From contig NZ_ANFM02000009.1 in assembly GCF_000333895.2 (NCBI RefSeq), positions 1-64,000 on the forward strand: a stretch of DNA of 64,000 nt, written 5' to 3'. The notes under the pieces are model-generated. The model did no database searches. It was given only the letters and a program-made list of their open reading frames with translations, and was not told the DNA's origin. The stretch is from Grimontia indica. Its GTDB lineage: Bacteria > Pseudomonadota > Gammaproteobacteria > Enterobacterales > Vibrionaceae. Below are positions 44,506 to 52,875 of the stretch, one piece after another (position 1 is the first letter of the stretch; each line of letters starts with the position of its first letter). The translations under genes and the position numbers were made by a program.

Positions 44506-45614
44506 AGTCCTCTCCATGGGCTTTGATAGTCATTGCGCTTAAGGATGTTCACCAGATTGTGTTTCTGGATTACATGTGTGCCTTCCATGAAGTCCACGCC
44601 ATAGCTATCCCGCATAAACTTGCGAACGTGAGTAAAGCGATCTGACTGAAGTTTCTGATAGTGCGTGAACAGAAACGGACGGATTTGTTTCACGAAATCA
44701 TCCAGCTCAATTTTTGCCATTGATGAATATGCCGTGTTGTCCGGTTCTTTATCGGCAGTTCGTGCTGCCGCAATGTTCATTTCGCGCATGCTGGCCAAGG
44801 TGGTGTTGAAGTGACGGCAGGTTTCCAGTGGAATACCGACCTCTTCACCATGTTCAAGCAGCAGATCAATGACTGCCTGCGCGTAGCCAATACTCAGTCC
44901 GACGACACAGGGGCGCATTTTGTTAAAAGTGCGGATCATTGAGAACAATCCACGTTCACAGGGGTGAAGATGTTCGCCCAACAGATTTTCACGGGGTATG
45001 GGCATGTTGTTGAAAGTCAGATATGACAGACGCGCTCCGCGCATACAGTGTTGTTTGAGTAAGCGACGTTCTAGATGGCCACTGTTGATCATCTCTTTGG
45101 TCAGTAACGCCGCGCGAGTTGCGAGCGGGCTGCTGCCGGTTTTGAACAACACGACCCCCATTTCACCGCGGGCCCCGTTTCCGATAAGCCACTTTTCACC
45201 GTTTAAGACGTCGTTTTCCAGACGCGATTCCAGTCGCCCTGCATCACTGCCTTTGTTGGGTTCTGTGACAGCAAAAAACGTTCGGCAATCATGGGCTTTC
45301 AGGTAGTCATAAAACTGCGCTTTCTGCTCGTCAGAGCCCGCTTCATTTAAAATGACGCCTGATAGACTTGGACCGGGAGAAAACAGCAGCGAACCCGGGT
45401 CTCCGTACGAAAGCTGTTCGAACATGCGGACACGCTCTTCCGTGGTCATGGAAAAACTACTCAACAGGAGTTTATCCAGCGCCGGATTACGGAAATCGGC
45501 CCCTGTCAGAACATCCTGATAGCTGTCTACCGCTGTTGATATTTCACGTAACCATTCAATATGGTCGGCGTATTTCTCGCCATAGGTCGCTTGATATCTG
45601 TCTAAATTCATCAT
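44502..45614 (-). CDS. Acyl-CoA/acyl-ACP dehydrogenase
   Basis: 370 residues with the acyl-CoA dehydrogenase layout: N-terminal helices (EQLSYGDPGSLLF), FAD/substrate strand FFAVTEPNKGSDAG, a middle beta domain (EKWLIGNGARGEMGVV) and a C-terminal helix bundle (MIRTFNKMRPCVVGLSIGYAQAVIDLL) ending before the glutamate-bearing region, VDFMEGTHVIQKHNL. In small-molecule clusters such enzymes desaturate carrier-bound acyl or aminoacyl chains. Shorter than most families at the N-terminus. Overlaps both neighbours by four bases. Confidence 0.83.
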   Translation of the reverse strand: MMNLDRYQATYGEKYADHIEWLREISTAVDSYQDVLTGADFRNPALDKLLLSSFSMTTEERVRMFEQLSYGDPGSLLFSPGPSLSGVILNEAGSDEQKAQFYDYLKAHDCRTFFAVTEPNKGSDAGRLESRLENDVLNGEKWLIGNGARGEMGVVLFKTGSSPLATRAALLTKEMINSGHLERRLLKQHCMRGARLSYLTFNNMPIPRENLLGEHLHPCERGLFSMIRTFNKMRPCVVGLSIGYAQAVIDLLLEHGEEVGIPLETCRHFNTTLASMREMNIAAARTADKEPDNTAYSSMAKIELDDFVKQIRPFLFTHYQKLQSDRFTHVRKFMRDSYGVDFMEGTHVIQKHNLVNILKRNDYQSPWRGL

Positions 45615-46213
45615 CGCCAGTACTCCAGATCATTCAGCAGCAGCGCGAACTGCAGGTGTTGTTCCACACTTGCCCCTGCCAGAATGGAAATGCCACCCTG
45701 AAGGTTGGAAATGATGTTAGATGCAAGCATGGTGCGGTCAGCGAGCGGTGAGAGGGTTTCAGGAAGTGAATCCGCCACCATCTCAAGCTGAAAAAGAAAA
45801 CGATGGTAATCAGCCACAGACAGGCTGACGTTTTCGATGTCGATCAGAGAGGTTTCTCCGACTTTTTTGGTTTTTAGACGTTTGATCAGGTGGCGGAAGT
45901 TATCGAGAGAGTCTTGATGAAAAAGGCTCACTGCTTCTTGAGTGAAAGCCTCCCAGCTTTGTTCCTCCAGGTGGGATGGGAGAGACTTGGTGGTTTTCGG
46001 CAACTTCACAACACTGAAGTGCTTCAGTGATACTAGGTTTTCTATCTCCCATGTATTTAGTGAAACAGAGGTGTCGAAGGATGAGCCCTGCGTGTCCAGG
46101 ATCACATAGCTATGGTTTGCCAGTGAAAGCTTGGAGACGATGACGCCAGTGATATTTTCCTGATGCTGATATTCAACAGCAGCGCATTGGTTTTCGAAGT
46201 CGAGACAATACAT
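45611..46213 (-). CDS. Unknown, possibly a degenerate acyl-CoA dehydrogenase-like protein
   Basis: 200 residues, not clearly recognised. A beta-rich first third (ITGVIVSKLSLANHSYVILDT) resembles the middle domain of acyl-CoA dehydrogenases. The alpha-helical rest, with the C-terminal SNLQGGISILAGASVEQHL, resembles their FAD-side C-terminal helices. The N-terminal domain is missing. It lies directly before the full dehydrogenase gene, which suggests a non-catalytic partner or decayed paralogue. Weak call. Overlaps the upstream gene by one base (TAATG). Confidence 0.45.
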   Translation of the reverse strand: MYCLDFENQCAAVEYQHQENITGVIVSKLSLANHSYVILDTQGSSFDTSVSLNTWEIENLVSLKHFSVVKLPKTTKSLPSHLEEQSWEAFTQEAVSLFHQDSLDNFRHLIKRLKTKKVGETSLIDIENVSLSVADYHRFLFQLEMVADSLPETLSPLADRTMLASNIISNLQGGISILAGASVEQHLQFALLLNDLEYWR

Positions 46214-47103
46214 TACAACGGCCTCAGCAAAGTAAGAGTTGTATTCAACGATTCGGCATCTTCATCAACAAATAGCCAAATTCCATGTCGAAATGATTCA
46301 GGATTATTTTGATATTCCGATATCAACTTCGGTAAGGTGTTGACGGAATATTCATTGGTAAGGTAATAGGCATTATCTAATAGATCTTTGGAGAGCTCCC
46401 CTCTATCAGTTAGATAGTCAATTTGCTTAAAAGCAGCACTATTCCGTTGCAGGAATAACACACAGTCAGACGTACTCAACTGGTGGTTAGCCAACAAATT
46501 AGTAATCATGTTGGATAATGCGAAGGTTTCTGAATAAATCGTATTTTCATTTAAATACTGAGAATCCAAAACCTTAAATAGCGCGCTGGTATTATCTGCC
46601 TGACTAACAAATAATGCCGAACCACTTGAATGATTTGGCATGAGATTATTGTCTGGGAGAAAACGGGGTACGGAAGTTTGTTCCATACCTACCAATATTT
46701 TCTTCCTGAGATCTGACTTTTCATCAGTATTAAACAGAATGTGAAGCGCGGTAGTTGTAGCAATAGATCCTACATCACAGACATCGAGAATTTCGGCATC
46801 GAGATTGCTCTTCCAGAGGAAATATGTCGCGAAGGCAGAATAGTCTGGATCCCATTCCGGTGTCCAATAGCTAAAGGTGACGTCTGAGACATCAGGGAAT
46901 TGCTCAAATGGCAATCCCTTGTCCAGCACATTATCAATAATATTGGTATAGCTATACTGGTCACCCATCAGAAAAGTCTCTTCAGACAGAGGCTTATCAG
47001 AGATTCGGTGTAGGTCTTTAAAATAGGTGACATACCGATCTCGTGGCGTCTGACTAAGATGCCTTTCTGACATAGGGAAGTGTTCACAGTAATTGATATA
47101 CAT
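46213..47103 (-). CDS. Divergent thiolase-fold (KAS III-like) protein, probably non-catalytic
   Basis: 296 residues, no clear family match. The order of segments follows a KAS III chain: a middle FSYWTPEWDPD..A....LW.SNLDAEILDVCDVGSIATTTALH region where the active Cys loop would be, KKILVGMEQTS after it, then DCVLFLQRNSAAFKQIDYL where the other three KAS-like proteins have a PHN(V/I)N(V/I).(T/S)W segment. The histidine is thus replaced (QRN) and the GHC(F/Y)xxD motif is absent. Codon use is more AT-rich than its neighbours. A scaffold or chain-length partner is possible. No RBS is seen; it starts three bases after the carrier-protein stop. Confidence 0.45.
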   Translation of the reverse strand: MYINYCEHFPMSERHLSQTPRDRYVTYFKDLHRISDKPLSEETFLMGDQYSYTNIIDNVLDKGLPFEQFPDVSDVTFSYWTPEWDPDYSAFATYFLWKSNLDAEILDVCDVGSIATTTALHILFNTDEKSDLRKKILVGMEQTSVPRFLPDNNLMPNHSSGSALFVSQADNTSALFKVLDSQYLNENTIYSETFALSNMITNLLANHQLSTSDCVLFLQRNSAAFKQIDYLTDRGELSKDLLDNAYYLTNEYSVNTLPKLISEYQNNPESFRHGIWLFVDEDAESLNTTLTLLRPL

Positions 47104-47105
47104 AA

Positions 47106-47375
47106 TTAAGCAGCCGTTTCGAGTGCAACGTTATCTACGATGTAATCCACCATGGCGCCGATTGAACTAAAGTGGCGCTCCTCTAAACTTTCTGGATTAA
47201 TAGAAAAACCATCAATAGATTCTTCCAATTCCATCAGGAATGTCAGGGAGCCTAGTGAATCCATTCCCAGGTCATCACGAAGACTGGTATTTTCCGTGAG
47301 TTGAATATCTTCCGGTACTGTGATAGTTGATTTGAGAATAGTGACCATTTGATTGTATGCGTCTTGTCTTTCCAT
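47106..47375 (-). CDS. Acyl/peptidyl carrier protein
   Basis: 89 residues from ATG 47375 (GGAG six bases upstream; an ATG at 47387 is possible). The phosphopantetheine site is Ser40 in DDLGMDSLGSLTFLMELEE, followed by the acidic helix 2 typical of ACPs. The only carrier protein in the cluster, so the three AMP ligases and the KAS-like enzymes probably share it. First gene of the downstream operon; a lux-box-like site lies 164-183 bases upstream. A 4'-phosphopantetheinyl transferase is not encoded here. Confidence 0.9.
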   Translation of the reverse strand: MERQDAYNQMVTILKSTITVPEDIQLTENTSLRDDLGMDSLGSLTFLMELEESIDGFSINPESLEERHFSSIGAMVDYIVDNVALETAA

Positions 47376-47538
47376 TTTGAACTCCATTTGTCCTGGTTGT
47401 GTACGGGAAATTAATTATTCAGTACAAAACCATTTAAGCGCAAAATGGATGATTTATAACCTGATACTTTTTACAGTGATGAGTGTAAGTTCTTTTATTA
47501 GGTTGAATTTTATAGGTTGTTCTAGGTTTGGAATTAAA

Positions 47539-47558
47539 CTGTGTTAGATCTAACAGGT
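47539..47558. promoter_or_regulatory. Lux-box-like site B upstream of the carrier-protein operon
   Basis: CTGTGTTAGATCTAACAGGT, containing the 14-base perfect palindrome TGTTAGATCTAACA. It matches the V. fischeri lux box at 13 of 20 positions by my count, including the whole right half ACAGGT. It lies directly beyond the terminator of the upstream operon. Distance to the carrier-protein start is ~164 bases, so the leader would be long. Confidence 0.55.
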
Positions 47559-47561
47559 AAT

Positions 47562-47585
47562 AAAAAAGCACCCATTAGGGTGCTT
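47562..47585 (-). terminator. Intrinsic terminator ending the upstream biosynthetic operon
   Basis: AAGCACCC and GGGTGCTT pair around ATTA at 47566-47585; on the minus strand a TTTTTTA tract follows. It separates the hydrolase gene at 47602 from the carrier-protein operon. Confidence 0.85.
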
Positions 47586-47601
47586 AATAAAAGAATGATG
47601 A

Positions 47602-48573
47602 TTATTTTATAGCAAGATTGTCGTCAAAAAAATTAATGACATTTTTTATCAGTGTGTTCTGAAATTGCGCTCTGTCAATGGGAATGGGATCCCGGCAACT
47701 TTCAATGAAATAGTTAAACGGCCAAGAGCATGTCGGTAAATAGGCATAGTGACCCGCTTCCATGAGTTCTTGATGCTCTTTAACATAACTATGTTGCCGT
47801 GCCAGATCATCCATCTGACCGACTGAAATGAACTCATCTTTGATGCCATTGGCGAGGAATATAGCGGGTGCATCTGCAGATTTATCCAAATCAATCAATT
47901 CGGTATACGCGGGTGCAAAGAGAGCGATGGCTTTTGCGGGTATTGATGGAGTGGGTGTTAACTCTGGCTCTGCAGAAAGTGCGCTTATACGTTGACTGAA
48001 CCTTGGGTTACAAATCAGCACATTGTCACCCGGCGAAAGCGATGCACAGTAATTTTCCTGTTTATCAAGCAGAGCTCGAAAGTGAGTGCTGGTGAGTGCG
48101 GCATAGCCTCCCAGCGAGTAACCGAGTATGCCAACGGGTAGCTGCTTTAGATTTGCATCATTGAGATACAAGTTCTCTAACAGAAGTTTCAAATGCCTTT
48201 GCCTGGCCACCATAGGGTCATTGGAAAGCTGACCACTCCTGAGCCCCTTCAAGTCTTGATGTGAAACGGCGGCAACCACGTATCCTGCTTGAGCAAGATT
48301 GGCCGCGTATCGTTGCAATGAGTCTGCATTGGCTGAAAAACCGTGGGAGACGAGAATAACGCCTTTTGGGGTCTCTTCGGACTCTGGTAATCGCCACAAT
48401 TTGGCGGTGAGTGAGGTTTGCCCTTTTGGATCTTCAACACCAAAAGTTGAAACATTAAGTCCTTTCTCAAGTGTTATATCATTTTGCTGTTTAGAAAGCT
48501 GATAAATCGAAAACGCTACGCCGACAATGACGATTGCGACAATCGCAATGAAAATGCTCATCTTGCCCCTCAT
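47602..48573 (-). CDS. Membrane-anchored alpha/beta hydrolase
   Basis: Up to 323 residues; ATG 48573 overlaps the upstream stop (ATGA), and an ATG at 48561 behind GAGGGG is an alternative start. An N-terminal membrane helix (~7-24) anchors the enzyme, probably facing the periplasm. Catalytic set: nucleophile Ser in GYSLGG, Asp in NGIKDEF, His in AGHYAYL; oxyanion HGF motif (VSHGFSAN). Esterase or amidase type. Last gene of the first biosynthetic operon; may trim or mature the product after export. Confidence 0.8.
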   Translation of the reverse strand: MRGKMSIFIAIVAIVIVGVAFSIYQLSKQQNDITLEKGLNVSTFGVEDPKGQTSLTAKLWRLPESEETPKGVILVSHGFSANADSLQRYAANLAQAGYVVAAVSHQDLKGLRSGQLSNDPMVARQRHLKLLLENLYLNDANLKQLPVGILGYSLGGYAALTSTHFRALLDKQENYCASLSPGDNVLICNPRFSQRISALSAEPELTPTPSIPAKAIALFAPAYTELIDLDKSADAPAIFLANGIKDEFISVGQMDDLARQHSYVKEHQELMEAGHYAYLPTCSWPFNYFIESCRDPIPIDRAQFQNTLIKNVINFFDDNLAIK

Positions 48574-49529
48574 TCAGTGTCCTTTCCTTTGGTAATGGTG
48601 AATACCGTTGCCCCAAACGACGCCCCAATACCTGCAGCGACTGCGAGGCAATGCGCCGTTTGTCCGGCTTTCATCCCGTCATAGAAATCACCAAGATTGA
48701 CGAAGACATCACCGCCAAAGCAGTGGCCAAGTCGGGAAATATTGCGCGAGTAGACTTTCTCCATGCCGACTCCGAGTTTCGCGGTGAGCTTCTTCCACGT
48801 TTGCACATTCACATTGTGTGGCAGAATCACATCAACCTGCTCGAGCGAAAGGTTAGCTTTATCCAAGCAACGACCGACGACCTTGGCAACATTCAGTTGG
48901 TAGTGTTCGTTATATTTTTGCTGAAGCCCATCATTGGTCTCGAGATAGATACCACCGGAGAACTCACCATCAAACAGGGTTGAAACCGCCACAACGGCAA
49001 TGTCGCTTTCGGTACGGGTAAGTTTCACGAGATTGATAGTGTCGGAACTCAGCGCGACGGGGTTAACACGCAAATCTTCGTTGTCTGCAATATCTCCCGT
49101 GACAAGAAGAATGTTGTTCAACGAGACATTCCGCTCGAAGTACTGCATAAGCTGCATGGGGGTAGCGCACTTGGTAGCGGACGACGAAAAACCCAACCAA
49201 CGGCTCCCTACGTCTTTGTCTGTCAGAGAGGCGCGGCTGCTTTTCAACATAACGCGCTCAGCGAATACCCCACATAATGCGCCAGTGTGATTGTGTACCA
49301 CTGCATCGAAATCGGGTGCATCGTCAGCGCTTGCTTGGGCATAGATTGAAAGTGCCCGTGCGTAGTACTCGGTGCATGGCGTCCTGTCGTAATAGGGGAT
49401 TTCGCCAAAGCCATACCATTGGCTGAATACTTTTGCTGACGAGGCACTGAGAAACAGGGCATCGTGGTCAGCCGCAACATTGAGTGTAGCGGGTGCCGGT
49501 GCTGTAACGTTACGACTGATATAAAACAT
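48570..49529 (-). CDS. KAS III-like enzyme C (probable acyltransferase)
   Basis: 319 residues with KAS III order: active Cys121 (SATKCATP), His238 (LPHNVNVQTW) and a final GHCFGGD motif (268-274). Standard condensing KAS III has GN(T/S)SA at the third site; here the Asn is replaced and an Asp lies 36 residues after the catalytic His. In CerJ-like KAS III relatives an Asp also replaces the Asn and the enzymes transfer acyl groups to OH or NH acceptors. Acyltransfer is therefore favoured over chain extension (inference). Overlaps the transglutaminase gene by 20 bases. Confidence 0.75.
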   Translation of the reverse strand: MFYISRNVTAPAPATLNVAADHDALFLSASSAKVFSQWYGFGEIPYYDRTPCTEYYARALSIYAQASADDAPDFDAVVHNHTGALCGVFAERVMLKSSRASLTDKDVGSRWLGFSSSATKCATPMQLMQYFERNVSLNNILLVTGDIADNEDLRVNPVALSSDTINLVKLTRTESDIAVVAVSTLFDGEFSGGIYLETNDGLQQKYNEHYQLNVAKVVGRCLDKANLSLEQVDVILPHNVNVQTWKKLTAKLGVGMEKVYSRNISRLGHCFGGDVFVNLGDFYDGMKAGQTAHCLAVAAGIGASFGATVFTITKGKDTE

Positions 49530-50460
49530 AGTCGTCTTTCCTTATTGATAAAGTAGCGCGTTTACCCAATGTAGGGGAGACACTGATATCGCCATCCGGG
49601 AGGAAACGTTCGTCTTCAACAAGTAATCGATAGCAATCAAGGAACGCTTCTTCATTCAGGAAATCAACCGCTGCAATATCATCCAGCGCTTGGAGATGTG
49701 GCTTAAATTTGGGCATGACACCTGGCTTGGAGTCGGTGAGATAACCCCATAGGTCAAAGACATCAGCCTCGTAGCGACATAAACTTGCCAGATCAAACAA
49801 CATGATTTTGCGCACGTACCAAAGCCCCATCTGTGCATTGGGTGTGCTGCCACTGAACCACTCAGCTCTGAGTTTTTTGGTGCGGATTTTGTGCCAGGCT
49901 CTGGGGCCTGAAATAAACTTGGCAGGGTCGACATTGACCGGGTTAATTCCTAAGTCCTGATGCTGCATCAAGCGCGAACTTCCTCTCGGTTCGAGCAGTT
50001 TCCAAGACTCACCGTCGTAATACTCCACAACCACATGATCAGCCAGCGCGCGTTTGGTGTCGTAGTACATATGAGTGAAGCCGTAACGAAGACGCGCAGG
50101 CACACCTTGAGCGCGGAATTGGCTGCAAATTAGCAGTGCGAGATCCCGGCAGCGACCGCCGACAGGAGATTGAGGGGTATTAGGATCAGGGTTCAGCTCA
50201 GCGTAGCGCTTAATGATTTCATTAACGGCGCGAAGTGATAGGTCGTTTTCGCGCTCTGGCCCCATCTCGTGAAATTCAGAGTGGTTGTAGTGAGCGACCA
50301 ACTCGTTGGCAAGATCAATGGCAGCTTGTGGATCAGAAAGAATGTCTTCTCCATAGGCGGGTGCGAATTGCTGCCAAGCGTCAAATTCCGTGTAAGGAGT
50401 ATGGGTAGAGTAAATTCTGGCGATATCCATCATGGCAGATTGTGCTGCGTTTGCTGTCAT
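49510..50460 (-). CDS. Transglutaminase-like enzyme
   Basis: 316 residues from ATG 50460 (GGGAG upstream), which overlaps the hydrolase stop (ATGA); the longer frame is an artefact. The papain-like core shows Cys104 in GGRCRDLA, His142 in LADHVVVEYYD, and at the acid position a Glu (WKLLEPR) instead of the usual Asp. Such enzymes form or break amide bonds; in andrimid biosynthesis a transglutaminase homologue (AdmF) joins carrier-bound building blocks. An amide-forming or amide-cleaving step is likely here. Confidence 0.78.
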   Translation of the reverse strand: MTANAAQSAMMDIARIYSTHTPYTEFDAWQQFAPAYGEDILSDPQAAIDLANELVAHYNHSEFHEMGPERENDLSLRAVNEIIKRYAELNPDPNTPQSPVGGRCRDLALLICSQFRAQGVPARLRYGFTHMYYDTKRALADHVVVEYYDGESWKLLEPRGSSRLMQHQDLGINPVNVDPAKFISGPRAWHKIRTKKLRAEWFSGSTPNAQMGLWYVRKIMLFDLASLCRYEADVFDLWGYLTDSKPGVMPKFKPHLQALDDIAAVDFLNEEAFLDCYRLLVEDERFLPDGDISVSPTLGKRATLSIRKDDYVLYQS

Positions 50461-51347
50461 GGTCTTTCTCCCTGTAGTAATTCGTCGAGAACAGTCAGGC
50501 ATTCGTTTTTCACCGTCTGTTCATGCTGAGATTGCGCTTCGGTATGGCTAGCTTGCCGGGGAAGGTGGATGAAATCGTAGTGCTCGCCTTCTGAAAGCAG
50601 GTGCAAGGTGGTTTTGTTGCGCTCAAACAGTTCAAGATAAGCTAATGGGCTGCCAAAAGTGGGGTGGCTATCTTGCTCTGAATGTATCAATTGAATATTG
50701 CTGATTGGTGCATCGCTGAGTGTGCCATTGAGGCCTCGGGTGGCTGATAAGCCGGGCGCCATCAGCAAGAGCTCATGTTGCCAGCCTGGGCAATTCCCGG
50801 CAGAAATAGCGCGGATTAGCGGATATATACCGGCGGAAAAAGACACATAACGAATACGATTAATGCGCTCTTCTGAGAGCACCACGCCTGTTAGCAGCGA
50901 AAATGCGCGCAGCATGGCACTGTATTCGGGATAAGCATCCGCCAATGCAGAAGCGACTTTATCTGGGTCTTCGCTTGGCTTTAGGTTTGGGTTGATATAG
51001 CAACCTGCCGACAATACCCAATAGCCTTGTTTTGCTAGCTTTTCGGCAAGATGGAAGCAATCAAAAGGACCTCCATTGAAGCCGGGAAGCATCAGGCAGA
51101 ATTTCTCAACTTCCACATCCGGCTTCGCTTCAACGCAACGCGTTTTCACTGCGCTCCCCAGATGGCTCAAGTAGTATCGTGCGTTTTGTTGACGCTCAGG
51201 CGGATTTGCAAGTTCACTTAACGGACACCAAATTGCCAGATTTGTTGGCCTGCCTTCGAGCGTCACCAGGTTATTGAACATAGCAACGTCGGTTGGTGTC
51301 TGTGTATTTACTCTTGTTTGGCGGGGTGTTATGAGCGTATCAAGCAT
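50457..51347 (-). CDS. Alpha/beta hydrolase (thioesterase-like)
   Basis: 296 residues, no signal peptide. LMLPGFNGGPFDC is the oxyanion region. The nucleophile elbow is VSFSAGIYP, an imperfect GxSxG (first Gly replaced by Ser). Asp in HSEQDSH and His in EGEHYDFIH complete the triad. A cytoplasmic release or editing enzyme for carrier-bound intermediates is plausible. Overlaps the upstream ligase gene by eight bases and the transglutaminase by four. Confidence 0.72.
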   Translation of the reverse strand: MLDTLITPRQTRVNTQTPTDVAMFNNLVTLEGRPTNLAIWCPLSELANPPERQQNARYYLSHLGSAVKTRCVEAKPDVEVEKFCLMLPGFNGGPFDCFHLAEKLAKQGYWVLSAGCYINPNLKPSEDPDKVASALADAYPEYSAMLRAFSLLTGVVLSEERINRIRYVSFSAGIYPLIRAISAGNCPGWQHELLLMAPGLSATRGLNGTLSDAPISNIQLIHSEQDSHPTFGSPLAYLELFERNKTTLHLLSEGEHYDFIHLPRQASHTEAQSQHEQTVKNECLTVLDELLQGERP

Positions 51348-52875
51348 GGCAAGTCACCTGTTTAATGAGTGCTTTTTTGTCGAGCTTTCCATTTCTGTTC
51401 TGAGGAAGAGAAGTAACATTCACGAAGTGGGGCTGAACATAGTTGTCATACTGGTCGCGGAAGATGCGTGCCAACGCTGATTCGGAGATCTCAGCGTTCA
51501 AAGTGACCACAAGCAGACGCTCAAATGTGCCAGCTTCCCCCTGAGTAAATGGCATCACGACCACTTCTTCGGCACGCGATTTTTCTTTGACGAATGACTG
51601 ACAGGCAGCGGTATTAAAACGATACCCGCCGATTTTGATGTCATCATCCTGACGGGCTATGAATACATGGTTTCCATCATCCTCGATGCGGATAATGTCT
51701 CCTGTCCGGAAGAGGTTTCCATGCTCTGGACTGAACGCGAATCGCAATGCGGTTTGCTCAGGGTTCTTCCAATAGGTTTTTAGCACTTGAGGGCCGGCAA
51801 TATACGCTTCACCTGTGCCAAACGGTTGAAGCTCGCTGTCTGGTTTGGGTTGCACTAACAGTTGGTGACCACCAAAAGGTTTACCCAGCGGCATATGCTG
51901 CGGGTAGTGGGCATCTGCTTCAAACCGACATGCCATCATGGCAACGGTGCATTCTGTCGGGCCGTAATAGCTGTAAATGACACAATTCGGTGCTGCATCT
52001 TTCAGTGCTTTCAGCAGGGCGGGTTGCACTGGCTCACCACCTACAAAAGCGAGGCGCAGGTCTGGATATTGGTCGGGCTGCAGCTGACGTGTTTTCTGTA
52101 GATATGAAACGGTTGATGGAACCGATGCCCACACACTGACGCCATTGGCTTTGAGATAGCCGGAAAAGTTGAACTTATCATTTTCACGAAGCACGGCAAT
52201 CGCACTTTGGTTGAACAGTGCAAGAAAGATTTCGTGAATGCTGAAATCAAAACTCAGTGGAGAAATATGGCTGAATACATCGTCAGCCTGAATACCGAAC
52301 TCCTCACGTGTTGCTTCAAGATAATTGAGTAGATTTTGAGTCTCTACACTCACCCCTTTCGGGTTACCGGTGCTGCCTGAGGTGAAAATCAGGTATAACT
52401 CGCGGTTATTCAGCGAAGGCGAAGAAAATGATTGAGCGGTCTTGTGGAACGCATCGTCTCCCGCTTCGAAGCGCGACTGATTCAGACGATGCCCTTCTTG
52501 TGATACCAGTGTGGGACAGCCATGGGCTGTGGCTTCTTCAAGCAAGCGTGAATCCGGATTGTCGGTATAGAAAAAAGCGACAGGTAATTCCCGGAGCAAT
52601 CTCGCCAGAGATCGGTTATCAATCTCCGCCGTTACTGGCACCAGGGTATAGCCATAAACAACGCTGAAAACGTACAGAGCGATGCTCTGGTAAGCGCGTT
52701 GAGCGGACATAATGATATGGGTGCCTTGCTGATGTTCGCCCTTGGCTTCTACGAGCTTATTCTTCAAGGTTTTGACATCATGAAGCAGCTCGTGATAGCG
52801 GTACGTTTTTCCCTGGTCGATGACGGCTTTTCGTTTGCCAGCATCGACCATGATATTAAATAGCTTGTCTCTCAT
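51340..52875 (-). CDS. Aminoacyl/acyl-AMP ligase 2 (NRPS adenylation-like)
   Basis: 511 residues. FTSGSTGNPKGVSVE (A3), YYGPTECTVAM (A5), FRTGDIIR (A7), FIARQDDDIKIGGYRF (A8) and NRNGKLDKKAL (A10, catalytic Lys) match free-standing NRPS adenylation domains. The YGPTE and GGYRF forms are NRPS-like, suggesting an amino or keto acid substrate; I cannot read its identity. Paired with KAS-like enzyme B directly upstream, overlapping by 20 bases. RBS GAGGG. Confidence 0.86.
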   Translation of the reverse strand: MRDKLFNIMVDAGKRKAVIDQGKTYRYHELLHDVKTLKNKLVEAKGEHQQGTHIIMSAQRAYQSIALYVFSVVYGYTLVPVTAEIDNRSLARLLRELPVAFFYTDNPDSRLLEEATAHGCPTLVSQEGHRLNQSRFEAGDDAFHKTAQSFSSPSLNNRELYLIFTSGSTGNPKGVSVETQNLLNYLEATREEFGIQADDVFSHISPLSFDFSIHEIFLALFNQSAIAVLRENDKFNFSGYLKANGVSVWASVPSTVSYLQKTRQLQPDQYPDLRLAFVGGEPVQPALLKALKDAAPNCVIYSYYGPTECTVAMMACRFEADAHYPQHMPLGKPFGGHQLLVQPKPDSELQPFGTGEAYIAGPQVLKTYWKNPEQTALRFAFSPEHGNLFRTGDIIRIEDDGNHVFIARQDDDIKIGGYRFNTAACQSFVKEKSRAEEVVVMPFTQGEAGTFERLLVVTLNAEISESALARIFRDQYDNYVQPHFVNVTSLPQNRNGKLDKKALIKQVTCHA

